64,000 nucleotides of DNA from Streptomyces zhaozhouensis. GTDB taxonomy: Bacteria > Actinomycetota > Actinomycetes > Streptomycetales > Streptomycetaceae. The stretch is from positions 124,001-188,000 of the forward strand of contig NZ_OCNE01000001.1 of NCBI RefSeq assembly GCF_900230195.1, given 5' to 3'. Shown here piece after piece: positions 41,269 to 49,794 of this stretch (its first letter is position 1; each line of letters starts with the position of its first letter). A program made the translations under genes and the position numbers. The notes below the pieces were generated by a model. It had not been told where the DNA came from. It ran no database searches and worked only from the letters and a program-made list of their open reading frames with translations.

Positions 41269-41625
41269 TCAGGAACCGAAGGTGATCGGTCCCGTGATGT
41301 TCTGCGCCTGCACAACCGGACCGGTGATCCGCGCGTCCCCGGAGATCTCGTTGCGCACCTGGGAGTGCCGGGCGTCCACCGCCGACTGGTAGGTGCGCGC
41401 CCAGTCGCGCAGCTGGTGGGCGAACTCCTCGTCCGCCTCGGCACGGTCGGAGATCCGCCCGACGAGCACCCGCACCGCGTCCTCGTCCCCCGGGTCGACC
41501 GGCTCCGGCCGGCCGGTGATGCGACGGGTCAGGGACATCAGCGAGTCCCAGGCGTGCCGCCCGGCCTCGGTGGCGACGCTGCCCGCCGCCGCGGTCACCA
41601 GGGCAAGGGCCGAGTCAAGGTCCAT
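41269..41625 (-). CDS. Small two-part protein with an amyloid-signalling-like (RHIM-like) C-terminus
   Basis: The 118-residue protein starts at ATG 41625. The N-terminal half (MDLDSALALVTAAAGSVATE and following helices) is an Ala/Gly-rich amphipathic helix followed by a helical bundle. This layout is like the Bell-type domains found in predicted bacterial cell-death effectors. The C-terminal residues 92-116 read N-x-I-S-G, then GPVVQAQNITGPITFG. This fits the RHIM-like bacterial amyloid signalling pattern (N-x-x-x-G ... VQA-x-x-I-x-G-x-[VI]-x-F) that normally templates between an NLR-type sensor and its effector. Both domain calls are pattern recognition from memory. It follows coaE by 62 bases on the same strand. 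Confidence 0.65.
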   Translation of the reverse strand: MDLDSALALVTAAAGSVATEAGRHAWDSLMSLTRRITGRPEPVDPGDEDAVRVLVGRISDRAEADEEFAHQLRDWARTYQSAVDARHSQVRNEISGDARITGPVVQAQNITGPITFGS

Positions 41626-41687
41626 GCCACTTACGGTAGCTCCCGGGGCACCCGCCGCGCCACGGTACGGATGCATCTCCCGACCGC

Positions 41688-42290
41688 TCATTCCGACGCG
41701 GCGAGCGCCACCAGCCGGGGCCACAACTTCTCGACGCGGGCGTCGAGTTCGTCCAACGACCCGTCGTTCTCCAGCACGAAGTCGGCGATCGCCAGCCGCT
41801 CCTCGCGGCCGGCCTGGGCACCCATCCGCGCCCTGGCGTCGGCCTCGCTCATCCCCCGCCCCCCGGTCAGCCGGGCCAGCCGCGTCGCGTCCGAGGCGTC
41901 CACCACGATCACCGCCCGGTAGCGGTGCGCCAGCCGCTCCTCGGCGAGCAGCGGAACGTCGTGCACCACCACCGCGCCGGGGCCGGCCGCCGACTGGAGC
42001 TCCTCCGCACGGCGCGCCACCAGCGGGTGGACGATCGCGTTGAGCGCCCGGCGGCGCTCGTCGTCGGCGAAGACGACGCGCCCCAGCCGCTCACGGTCCA
42101 GCGCACCGTCCGGCGCCAGTACCTCCTCGCCGAACTCGGCGACCACCGCCGCCAGCCCCGGCGTCCCCGGCGCGACCACCTCGCGGGCGATCACGTCGGA
42201 GTCCACGATCACCGCGCCCCGGCGCGCGAGGGCGCGCGCCGCCTCGCTCTTGCCGGCGCCGATGCCGCCGGTCAGCCCCACTGCCACCAT
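41688..42290 (-). CDS. coaE: Dephospho-CoA kinase
   Basis: The enzyme catalyses the last step of coenzyme A synthesis. The 200-residue protein has the Walker [31 protein letters not shown], the substrate-binding [13 protein letters not shown], and [13 protein letters not shown]. Later come [23 protein letters not shown] and [14 protein letters not shown]. It lies between the PAC2 gene (14 bases upstream) and the small amyloid-motif gene on the same strand. Confidence 0.94.
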   Translation of the reverse strand: MVAVGLTGGIGAGKSEAARALARRGAVIVDSDVIAREVVAPGTPGLAAVVAEFGEEVLAPDGALDRERLGRVVFADDERRRALNAIVHPLVARRAEELQSAAGPGAVVVHDVPLLAEERLAHRYRAVIVVDASDATRLARLTGGRGMSEADARARMGAQAGREERLAIADFVLENDGSLDELDARVEKLWPRLVALAASE

Positions 42291-42304
42291 GGCCGCAGGC
42301 TACG

Positions 42305-43252
42305 CTACGGCTGCCCGTCGCCGTCCTCGCGCTCCGCGAGAAAGCGTTCGAAGACCTCGCCCAGCTCGTCGGCCGACGGCAGCTCCACCGGCTCGGCCAC
42401 CAGGCTGCTCCTGGTCGCGGCCCCGGCGACCGCGTCGTACTGCTGCTCCAGCCCGCGCACCACGGCCACCAGGTCCGACTCGCCCTCGGCCAGCTCGCGT
42501 TCGATCTCGTCCTGCGTCTTCAGCGCCGAGACCCGCAGCGTGTGCACCGCCTCCGGCAGCACCAGCCCCGTGGCGGCGGTGATCGCCTCCAGCACCACCA
42601 GCGCCGAGTCCGGGTAACGGGAGCGCGCAATGTAGTGCGGCACATGGGCGGCCACGCCCAGCACGTCGTGCCCGGCCTGCTCCAGCCGCAGCTCGACCAG
42701 CGCCGCCGCACTGCCCGGGACCTGCGCCTCGTCGAAGAGCGAACGCCCCACGGGCACCAGCTCGGAACGGTTCCCGTGCGGGGTCAGCCCCACGGGCCTG
42801 GTGTGCGGGACGCCCATCGGGATGCCGTGGAAGCTGACCGCCAGCCGCACCCGCAGCCGCTCCACGATCTGCCGCACGGCCGCGGCGAACCCCTCCCACT
42901 CCGTGTCCGGCTCCGGCCCGGTGAGCAGCAGGAACGGCTGGTGGGTCGCGTCCCTGACCAGCCTCAGCTCCACCGTGGGCTGCTCGAAGGACGTCCACCG
43001 GTCACGGTGGAACGTCATGGACGGGCGCCGCGCCCGGTAATCGACAAGGCGGTCGTGGTCGAACCTGGCCACCGTCGCGCCCGGCAGTTCGAGCAGCTGC
43101 TCGGTCAACTGGCCGCCGGTGTCCCCCGCGTCGATGAACCCGTCGAAGTGGTAGAGCAGCACGGGCCCCGCGCTGTCCGGGGCGCCGACCGCCTCCTCGA
43201 CCCTGGCGATCCCGTCGGGCTCCCACGCGTACAACTCCTGTGGATCACGCAC
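42305..43252 (-). CDS. PAC2 (proteasome assembly chaperone-like) family protein
   Basis: The 315-residue protein starts at GTG 43252, preceded by GAAGGGG. It has the PAC2 family opening ([38 protein letters not shown]). Conserved middle segments are [66 protein letters not shown] and [21 protein letters not shown]. Actinobacterial PAC2 proteins resemble eukaryotic proteasome assembly chaperones, but a role in proteasome assembly is not established. It begins after the rpsA terminator and is followed by coaE. Confidence 0.87.
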   Translation of the reverse strand: MRDPQELYAWEPDGIARVEEAVGAPDSAGPVLLYHFDGFIDAGDTGGQLTEQLLELPGATVARFDHDRLVDYRARRPSMTFHRDRWTSFEQPTVELRLVRDATHQPFLLLTGPEPDTEWEGFAAAVRQIVERLRVRLAVSFHGIPMGVPHTRPVGLTPHGNRSELVPVGRSLFDEAQVPGSAAALVELRLEQAGHDVLGVAAHVPHYIARSRYPDSALVVLEAITAATGLVLPEAVHTLRVSALKTQDEIERELAEGESDLVAVVRGLEQQYDAVAGAATRSSLVAEPVELPSADELGEVFERFLAEREDGDGQP

Positions 43253-43350
43253 TGTCCCCGTTCCCCTTCCGTTGTCTCGCGTCTGACGGATCAACGTCCC
43301 TGCCCGCCGGGGCATTCCACCATGCCCCGGAAAGAAACGGGAGGAAACAC

Positions 43351-43384
43351 CGAGGGCCCGCCTCCCAGGGGAGACGGGCCCTCG
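43351..43384 (-). terminator. rpsA terminator
   Basis: A 10-bp perfect stem (43351-43360 with 43375-43384), extended inwards by five more pairs, lies 33 bases past the rpsA stop. It is followed on the minus strand by a T-rich stretch. Confidence 0.75.
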
Positions 43385-43416
43385 TTCACGGGTTCTTCAG
43401 CCCCGTGGGGGCTGGG

Positions 43417-44922
43417 TCAGCTCTGGCCGCCGGCCAGCTTCTCCCGCAGCGCCGCGAGCGCCTCGTCGGAAGCCAGGGCGCCCGAGTCCTCCGAGGGGCT
43501 GGAGGAGTACGAGCCGCCGCCGGAACCGCCGCCCGACTGCTGGCCGCCGCCGCCGCCGGCGGCCTCGGCCTCGGCCTGGGCGTCCGCCTCGCGGGACTTG
43601 ATGACCTGCGCCTGGTGCTGCTCGAAGCGCGTCTGCGCCTCGGCGTACTGGCGCTCCCACTCCTCGCGCTGCTTGTCGTAACCGGGCAGCCAGTCGTTCG
43701 CCTCCGGGTCGAAGCCCTCGGGGTAGATGTAGTTGCCCTGGTCGTCGTAGGACGCCGCCATGCCGTACAGGGTCGGGTCGAACTCGACCACCATCGGGTC
43801 GGGGCCGAAGTTCTCGTTGGCCTGCTTCAGCGAGAGGCTGATCCGACGACGCTCCAGGTCGATGTCGATGACCTTGACGAAGATCTCGTCGTTGACCTGG
43901 ACGACCTGCTCCGGGATCTCCACGTGGCGCTCGGCCAGCTCGGAGATGTGGACCAGGCCCTCGATGCCCTCGTCCACCCGGACGAACGCGCCGAACGGCA
44001 CCAGCTTGGTGACCTTGCCGGGCACGACCTGACCGATCTGGTGCGTCCTGGCGAACTGCTGCCACGGGTCTTCCTGGGTGGCCTTCAGCGACAGGGAGAC
44101 GCGCTCGCGGTCCATGTCGACGTCGAGCACCTCGACGGTGACCTCCTGGCCGACCTCGACGACCTCGGAGGGGTGGTCGATGTGCTTCCAGGACAGCTCG
44201 GAGACGTGCACCAGGCCGTCCACGCCACCCAGGTCCACGAAGGCACCGAAGTTGACGATGGAGGAGACGACGCCGGAGCGCACCTGGCCCTTCTGGAGGG
44301 TGGTGAGGAAGGTCTGGCGGACCTCGCTCTGGGTCTGCTCCAGCCAGGCGCGGCGGGACAGGACCACGTTGTTGCGGTTCTTGTCCAGCTCGATGATCTT
44401 GGCTTCGAGCTCCTTGCCCACGTAGGGCTGGAGGTCCCGCACCCGGCGCATCTCCACCAGGGAGGCCGGGAGGAAGCCGCGGAGGCCGATGTCGAGGATG
44501 AGGCCGCCCTTGACGACCTCGATGACGGTACCGGTGACGATGCCGTCCTCGTCCTTGATCTTCTCGATGGTGCCCCAGGCGCGCTCGTACTGGGCGCGCT
44601 TCTTGGAGAGGATCAGGCGGCCTTCCTTGTCCTCCTTCTGGAGGACAAGGGCCTCGATCTCGTCGCCGACGGCGACGACCTCGTTGGGGTCGACGTCGTG
44701 CTTGATCGACAGCTCGCGCGAGGGGATGACCCCCTCGGTCTTGTAACCGATGTCGAGCAGGACCTCGTCCCGGTCGACCTTCACGATGACGCCGTCGACG
44801 ATGTCGCCGTCGTTGAAGTACTTGATCGTCTCGTCGATCGCGGCGAGGAAGGCTTCCTCGGAACCGATGTCGTTGACCGCTACCTGCGGCGTGGTCGCGG
44901 TGGTCTCGGTGCTGCTCGTCAT
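43417..44922 (-). CDS. rpsA: 30S ribosomal protein S1
   Basis: S1 helps the ribosome bind structured mRNA. The 501-residue protein starts at ATG 44922 and contains four S1 OB-fold repeats, about residues 35-105 (GDIVDGVIVKVDRDEVLLDIGYKTEGVIP), 120-185, 205-275 (RSGVVSSIVNFGAFVDLGGVDGLVHVSELS) and 290-360 (VVPGKVTKLVPFGAFVRVDEGIEGLVHISELA). A 130-residue low-complexity tail is rich in Gln, Gly and Ser and ends EALAALREKLAGGQ. Streptomycete S1 has fewer repeats than the six of E. coli. A clear promoter lies about 200 bases upstream. Confidence 0.96.
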   Translation of the reverse strand: MTSSTETTATTPQVAVNDIGSEEAFLAAIDETIKYFNDGDIVDGVIVKVDRDEVLLDIGYKTEGVIPSRELSIKHDVDPNEVVAVGDEIEALVLQKEDKEGRLILSKKRAQYERAWGTIEKIKDEDGIVTGTVIEVVKGGLILDIGLRGFLPASLVEMRRVRDLQPYVGKELEAKIIELDKNRNNVVLSRRAWLEQTQSEVRQTFLTTLQKGQVRSGVVSSIVNFGAFVDLGGVDGLVHVSELSWKHIDHPSEVVEVGQEVTVEVLDVDMDRERVSLSLKATQEDPWQQFARTHQIGQVVPGKVTKLVPFGAFVRVDEGIEGLVHISELAERHVEIPEQVVQVNDEIFVKVIDIDLERRRISLSLKQANENFGPDPMVVEFDPTLYGMAASYDDQGNYIYPEGFDPEANDWLPGYDKQREEWERQYAEAQTRFEQHQAQVIKSREADAQAEAEAAGGGGGQQSGGGSGGGSYSSSPSEDSGALASDEALAALREKLAGGQS

Positions 44923-45125
44923 GTGGTAAAGGGCTCCGGTACGGACATATTGGTAGGCACTGCTACGCCGAAGACCACTATCGCATCGTTGCAGCCGGAC
45001 AGCCCGAGAAGCGCGGCTCCCGGTCCCGAGGGACCCGAAACACGCCTCGCCGACCGAGAGGACATACAGCGGATGCGAGCGCGACCTGCTCCGTCCGAGG
45101 CGCACAAGTCCGCAGCGCGTCTTAT

Positions 45126-45154
45126 AGCATACGGGGGCATCCGATCAGGGTCAA
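45126..45154 (-). promoter_or_regulatory. HrdB-type promoter of rpsA
   Basis: Minus strand: TTGACC, 17 bases, TATGCT. Both hexamers and the spacing fit the vegetative consensus. The resulting rpsA leader is about 200 bases, long enough for autogenous control. The rest of the 364-base gap (44923-45286) shows no gene. Confidence 0.65.
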
Positions 45155-45286
45155 TGCGCGGTTCGCCCCACGAGGGGCGCTATGGGGCCAAACCCGGCGC
45201 ATTTGCCCGGCGGTTCGCGACCGTCCGGCACCCGCCCCCGGCCGCCGCGCCGTGTGGGACGCGGCGGCCCGACGGTGCCCAACGCC

Positions 45287-46789
45287 TCAGGCCGTTCGCC
45301 GCGTGGCCGCGGCGGGAGCCTCGTCGCCCGGCGTGCCGCCGGTCCCGTCCTCGGTCTCCTCCCCGCCGTCACCGGGCTGCCCGGGGTCGTCCGGGTTCTC
45401 GGGGTCCTCCGGGTCCTCCGGGTCGGGGCACTCCCCGCCCTGGTCCCCGTCCTCCGCGTCGTCACCCTCGTCGGCGTCGTCGCCCTCTTCGCCGTCCCCG
45501 CCCTCGTCACCGTCGCCCTCGCCGGGCCGCTCCGGATCCTGCGGGTCCTCGGGATCCTCCGGGGCCTCCGGTGCCCCGTCCTGGTCGCCCTCCCCCGGCT
45601 GGCCGGGAGCCTCGGGGTCCTCCGGGTCCTCCGGGTCCTCGGGGTCCTCGGGGCACTGGGGCTCGCCAGGCTCGTCCGGGTCCTCGGGGTCCTCAGGCTC
45701 GTCCGGGTCACCCGGCTCGTCCGGATCCCCGGGCTCGTCCGGGTCACCCGGCTCTTCCGGGTCGCCGGGCTCTTCCGGCTGCTCCGGCTGCTCCGGCTGC
45801 TCGGGCTCGTCGTCGTCCGGGTCCGTCGGGCGGACCTCGCCGTCGGACTCGGCCGGCGGGCGGGAGCCGGTGTGCTCGTCCCGGTCGGGGCGCTGCGGGC
45901 GGGGGTCGTCGCGGTCCGGGCGGAGTCCGGGGCGGTCGGCGGCGTCCGGGTTCCCCGGACCGGGCGAGCCGGGGAGGCGGCCCTCGCCGTCGGGCACCTC
46001 CTGGGTGCCCTCCCGGTAGAAGTCCAGCCACGAGCGGACCGTGCGGACGTAGTCCCAGGAGCGGTTGTAGCTCAAAAGCGCCTGGTCGAGGTCGTCGGAG
46101 TCCGACAGGTCCCGGTCGTTGGCACAGAGGTAGTTGCCCGCCGCGAGGGCCGCGTCGTAGACGTTGTTCGGGTCGGAGGCGCCGTCGCCGTTGCCGTCCG
46201 CGCCCCAGCGCGCCCAGGTCGAGGGGATGAACTGCATCGGGCCGACGGCGCGGTCGTAGCGCGCGTCACCGTCGTGGGCGCCGCCGTCGGTGTCGGGGAT
46301 GTTCGCGAAACCGTCGCCGTTGAGCACGGGGCCGAGGATCGGGTTGACCGTGGTGCCGTCGGCGGTGACGTCGCCGCCCCTGGCATGACCCGACTCGACC
46401 TTGCCTATCGCCGCCAGCACCTCCCAGTCGAGGCGGCACCCCGGGTCGGTCTCCGCCACCCGGGCCGCCGCCTGCCGGTAGGCGTCGAGCACGGTGGCCG
46501 GGATGCCGGCCTCGTCGGAGAGCCGGCCGCCGCCGCCCTGCCCCTCCTCGACGTCCTCGCCGGGCTCGACGCCGTCCAGGGGCGGAAGGTCGGTGTGGTA
46601 CGGGAGCTCGACCGGCCCCCGGCTCTCGGGCGGCGGCTCCTCGGCCGAGGACCGTTCTGGCCGCTGCGGCGGCTCGCTGTCCCGGCCGAGGACGTCGGAC
46701 GCCTGAGAGGCGGTCAGGGCCGCCATCGCGGCGGCGGCGACCGCCGACCCCGAGACACCCCTGCGAATCCTGCTGATGCGCAACCCCAC
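45287..46789 (-). CDS. Exported lytic transglycosylase with a long acidic Pro/Asp/Glu tail
   Basis: The 500-residue protein starts at GTG 46789, preceded by GAGGGGAA. Residues 11-30 form a signal or anchor helix. The transglycosylase domain spans about residues 90-265: WEVLAAIGKVESGHARGG with catalytic Glu132, then AVGPMQFIPSTWARWGADGNGDGASDPNNVYDAALAAGNYLC. From about residue 320 to 490 the sequence consists almost only of Asp, Glu, Pro and Gly in DPEDPE, EPGDPDEPG and EQPEQPE units. The coding DNA carries matching short direct repeats. A GGAAC-type sigma-E-like -35 at 46847-46852 is possible. The tail may be a calcium-binding or spacer segment in the cell wall. Confidence 0.85.
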   Translation of the reverse strand: MGLRISRIRRGVSGSAVAAAAMAALTASQASDVLGRDSEPPQRPERSSAEEPPPESRGPVELPYHTDLPPLDGVEPGEDVEEGQGGGGRLSDEAGIPATVLDAYRQAAARVAETDPGCRLDWEVLAAIGKVESGHARGGDVTADGTTVNPILGPVLNGDGFANIPDTDGGAHDGDARYDRAVGPMQFIPSTWARWGADGNGDGASDPNNVYDAALAAGNYLCANDRDLSDSDDLDQALLSYNRSWDYVRTVRSWLDFYREGTQEVPDGEGRLPGSPGPGNPDAADRPGLRPDRDDPRPQRPDRDEHTGSRPPAESDGEVRPTDPDDDEPEQPEQPEQPEEPGDPEEPGDPDEPGDPDEPGDPDEPEDPEDPDEPGEPQCPEDPEDPEDPEDPEAPGQPGEGDQDGAPEAPEDPEDPQDPERPGEGDGDEGGDGEEGDDADEGDDAEDGDQGGECPDPEDPEDPENPDDPGQPGDGGEETEDGTGGTPGDEAPAAATRRTA

Positions 46790-46918
46790 GCCTGCTTCCC
46801 CTCGTTGACGCACTCCCTCCGTGACCGACGACGCTAGACCACGGTTGGTTCCCGGGACGGGAACAGCGGGAGGGGGTGGTGTGACGATGTGGCGAACGTG
46901 TGCGCGGCGCGGGGGCGC

Positions 46919-49621
46919 TCAGTGCGCGGCGGCCTCCCAGCTCACGCCGGCGCCGACCGAGACGTCGAGGGGGGCGCGCAACTGGACCGCCCCGGCCATC
47001 TCGCGCCGCACCAGCTCCTCCACGCGCTCCCGCTCCCCTGGCGCGACCTCCAGCACGATCTCGTCGTGCACCTGGAGCAGCATCCGGCTGCGCGACCCCT
47101 CCCGGGCCAGGGCCTGGTCGACGCGGAGCATGGCGACCTTGACGATGTCGGCGGCGGTGCCCTGGATCGGGGCGTTGAGCGCCATCCGCTCGGCCATCTC
47201 GCGGCGTTGACGGTTGGTGCTGCCGAGGTCCGGGAGATAGCGGCGGCGGCCCATCAGCGTCTGGGTGTACCCGACGATCCGCGCCTCCTCCACCACCCGG
47301 TGCAGATAGTCCCGCACGCCGCCGAAGCGCTCGAAGTAGGTGTCCATCAGCTTGCGCGCCTCGTCGGGGGCGATCGCCAACTGCTGGGAGAGGCCGAACG
47401 CGGAGAGACCGTAGGCCAGGCCGTAGCTCATCGCCTTGATCTTGCGGCGCATCTCGGCGTCCACGGCGTCCTTCTCCACCGAGAAGACCTGGGAGGCGAC
47501 GGTGGTGTGCAGGTCCTCGCCGGAGGTGAACGCCTCGATCAGGCCCTCGTCCTCGGAGAGGTGAGCCATCACGCGGAGCTCGATCTGGCTGTAGTCGGCG
47601 GTGAGCAGCGTCTCGTACCCCTCGCCGACGACGAAGCCGCCGCGGATGGCGCGCCCCTCGTCGGTGCGGACCGGGATGTTCTGGAGGTTGGGCTCGGTCG
47701 AGGAGAGCCGGCCGGTGGCGGCCACCGTCTGCTGGAAGGTGGTGTGGATGCGGCCGTCGGCGGCGATCGTCTTGACCAGGCCCTCGACGGTCGTCCGCAG
47801 CCTGGCCTGCTCGCGGTGGCGCAGCATGATCACCGGCAGCTCGTGCTCGGTCTGGCCGGCGAGCCAGAGCAGGGCGTCGGCGTCGGTCGTGTAGCCGGTC
47901 TTGGTCTTCTTGGTCTTGGGCAGGCCGAGCTCGCCGAAGAAGACCTCCTGGAGCTGCTTGGGCGAGCCCAGGTTGAACTCGTGGCCGACGGAGGCGTGGG
48001 CCTCCCGCACCGCCTGGTGGACGGCGACCGCGAAGCCCTCCTCCAGCGCCACCAGCCGGGGCCGGTCGGCCGCGATGCCGGCGCGCTCCATCCTGGCGAG
48101 CAGGGCGGAGACCGGCAGCTCGAGGTCGGTCAGCAGCTCCGCGGCGCCGACCTCGGCGAGCCGGCCGACGAACAGCTCCCCCAGGTCGAGGATCGTGCGG
48201 GCCTCCCGCATCAGGGTCTCGGCCTCCGCCGCGTCGTCGGCGCCGAAGGCCAACTGGCCGTTGTCCTCGGCGGGCCTGGCCAGCTCGCGGCCGAGGAACT
48301 CGACGCTCAGGCCGTCCAGCGCGAAGGAGCGCCGGCCCGGCTGGACCAGGTAGGCGGCGAGCGCGGTGTCCATGGTGACGCCCTCCACGCGCCAGCCGTG
48401 CTCGGCGAAGACCCGGAAGATCTCCTTGGCGCCGTGCAGCACCTTGGGCCGCTCGGCGTCGGCGAGCCAGGCGGCGAAGGCCGTTTCGTCCGCCGCGCCC
48501 AGCGCCGACGGCTCGAACCAGGCGGCCGGCCCGTCGGCCGCCGCCAGCGCGACGGCCGCGACGGAGCCGGCGCCCAACTGCCAGCTGTCGCGCGTCGCCA
48601 CGCCGAGCGGGGCGCCGGCCCTGGCCTCGAGCCAGGGCGCGAGCGCCCCCTCGGCCAGCAGCTCGCCCTCGATCTCCACGCCCTCGGCGACGGAGACCTC
48701 GCTCTCGGCGGCGCCCGGGTCCACGGCGAAGAGCCGGTCGCGGAGGTTGGCGTTGCGGAACTCCAGGGCCTCCAGCAGGCCGGTGACCGCCGCCGTGTCG
48801 AACGGCTCGCGGGCCAGCTCGGCCGGGAGGCAGCCCAACTCGACCTCGCGGTCCAGCTCGGTGAGGACGCGGTTGAGCTTGACCGACTCGACGTGGTCGC
48901 GGAAGGCCTGGCCCGCCTTGCCCTTCACCTCGTCGGCGCGGGCCACCAGGTCGTCGAGCGAGCCGAACTGGTTGATCCACTTGGCCGCCGTCTTCTCACC
49001 GACGCCGGGGATGCCCGGGAGGTTGTCCGAGGGGTCGCCGCGCAGCGCGGCGAAGTCCGGGTAACGGGCGGGCGGCAGGCCGTACTTCTCCAGGACCTTC
49101 GCCGGCGTGAAGCGGGTCAGCTCGGAGACGCCCTTGGTCGGGTAGAGAACGGTGACCTGCTCGGTGACCAGCTGGAACGCGTCCCGGTCGCCCGTGACGA
49201 TCGAGACCTGGAACCCCTCCCCCGCCGCCTGGGTGGCGAGGGTGGCGATCACGTCGTCCGCCTCGAAGCCGTCCACGGCGAAGCGGCGCACCCGCATCGC
49301 GTCCAGCAGCTCGCCGATCAGCTCGACCTGGCCCTTGAACTCGTCGGGCGTCGCGGAGCGGGTGGCCTTGTACTCCGCGTACCGCTCGGAGCGCCAGGTC
49401 TTCCGCGACACGTCGAAGGCGACGGCGAGATGCGTGGGCGCCTCGTCACGCAGGGTGTTGGCGAGCATCGAGGCGAACCCGTAGATCGCGTTGGTCGGCT
49501 GGCCGACGGCCGTAGTGAAGTTCTCCGCCGGGAGGGCGAAGAAGGCGCGGTAGGCCAGGGAATGCCCGTCCAACAGGAGCAGGCGGGGCGTCTGGGTGCT
49601 CTGCGATGCGTTCTCAACCAC
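46919..49621 (-). CDS. polA: DNA polymerase I
   Basis: The 900-residue protein fills gaps in excision repair and removes Okazaki primers. The N-terminal 5' nuclease domain shows LLLLDGHSLAYRAFFA, VAFDVSRKTWRSERYAEYKA, GFEADDVIATLA and SDNLPGIPGVGEKTAAKW. The middle 3'-5' exonuclease-like domain lacks the usual Asp/Glu residues, as in other actinobacteria. The polymerase domain has LLTADYSQIELRVMAHLS, RRKIKAMSYGLAYGLSAFGL and VHDEIVLEV. GTG 49621 is used because a damage-type promoter ends just upstream; longer frames read into that promoter. Confidence 0.95.
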   Translation of the reverse strand: MVENASQSTQTPRLLLLDGHSLAYRAFFALPAENFTTAVGQPTNAIYGFASMLANTLRDEAPTHLAVAFDVSRKTWRSERYAEYKATRSATPDEFKGQVELIGELLDAMRVRRFAVDGFEADDVIATLATQAAGEGFQVSIVTGDRDAFQLVTEQVTVLYPTKGVSELTRFTPAKVLEKYGLPPARYPDFAALRGDPSDNLPGIPGVGEKTAAKWINQFGSLDDLVARADEVKGKAGQAFRDHVESVKLNRVLTELDREVELGCLPAELAREPFDTAAVTGLLEALEFRNANLRDRLFAVDPGAAESEVSVAEGVEIEGELLAEGALAPWLEARAGAPLGVATRDSWQLGAGSVAAVALAAADGPAAWFEPSALGAADETAFAAWLADAERPKVLHGAKEIFRVFAEHGWRVEGVTMDTALAAYLVQPGRRSFALDGLSVEFLGRELARPAEDNGQLAFGADDAAEAETLMREARTILDLGELFVGRLAEVGAAELLTDLELPVSALLARMERAGIAADRPRLVALEEGFAVAVHQAVREAHASVGHEFNLGSPKQLQEVFFGELGLPKTKKTKTGYTTDADALLWLAGQTEHELPVIMLRHREQARLRTTVEGLVKTIAADGRIHTTFQQTVAATGRLSSTEPNLQNIPVRTDEGRAIRGGFVVGEGYETLLTADYSQIELRVMAHLSEDEGLIEAFTSGEDLHTTVASQVFSVEKDAVDAEMRRKIKAMSYGLAYGLSAFGLSQQLAIAPDEARKLMDTYFERFGGVRDYLHRVVEEARIVGYTQTLMGRRRYLPDLGSTNRQRREMAERMALNAPIQGTAADIVKVAMLRVDQALAREGSRSRMLLQVHDEIVLEVAPGERERVEELVRREMAGAVQLRAPLDVSVGAGVSWEAAAH

Positions 49622-49628
49622 GTCGTCG

Positions 49629-49651
49629 ATCCTGCCACGGACCACTGACAG
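49629..49651 (-). promoter_or_regulatory. DNA-damage-type promoter of polA
   Basis: Minus strand: CTGTCAGTG, eight bases, CAGGAT. The spacing is exact; the -10 has C for T at its first position. It ends seven bases before the GTG start. Confidence 0.6.
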
Positions 49652-49794
49652 TCCTCTCCGGCCGTGCGACGATCGGGCGGACGACGGTCGTCGACGCCCG
49701 CGGCGCCGGCCCGGCCGGGCGTCGCGCCCGCCGGGCACGGCGGGCGGATCGGACCAGCGAAGTCGACCCCAGCAGAACCGAGGTGGAAGCAGCG

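Noticed and set aside
45390..45790. Possible CRISPR-like or satellite repeat array
   Set aside because: The repeats are in-frame codons of the acidic protein tail, have no constant spacer length and no cas genes nearby.
45182..46837. Plus-strand open frames with Leu/Val/Gly or Ser/Gly/Ser repeats opposite the lytic transglycosylase
   Set aside because: They arise from reading the repetitive Asp/Glu/Pro codons on the other strand. The minus-strand frame has a catalytic domain and a ribosome binding site.
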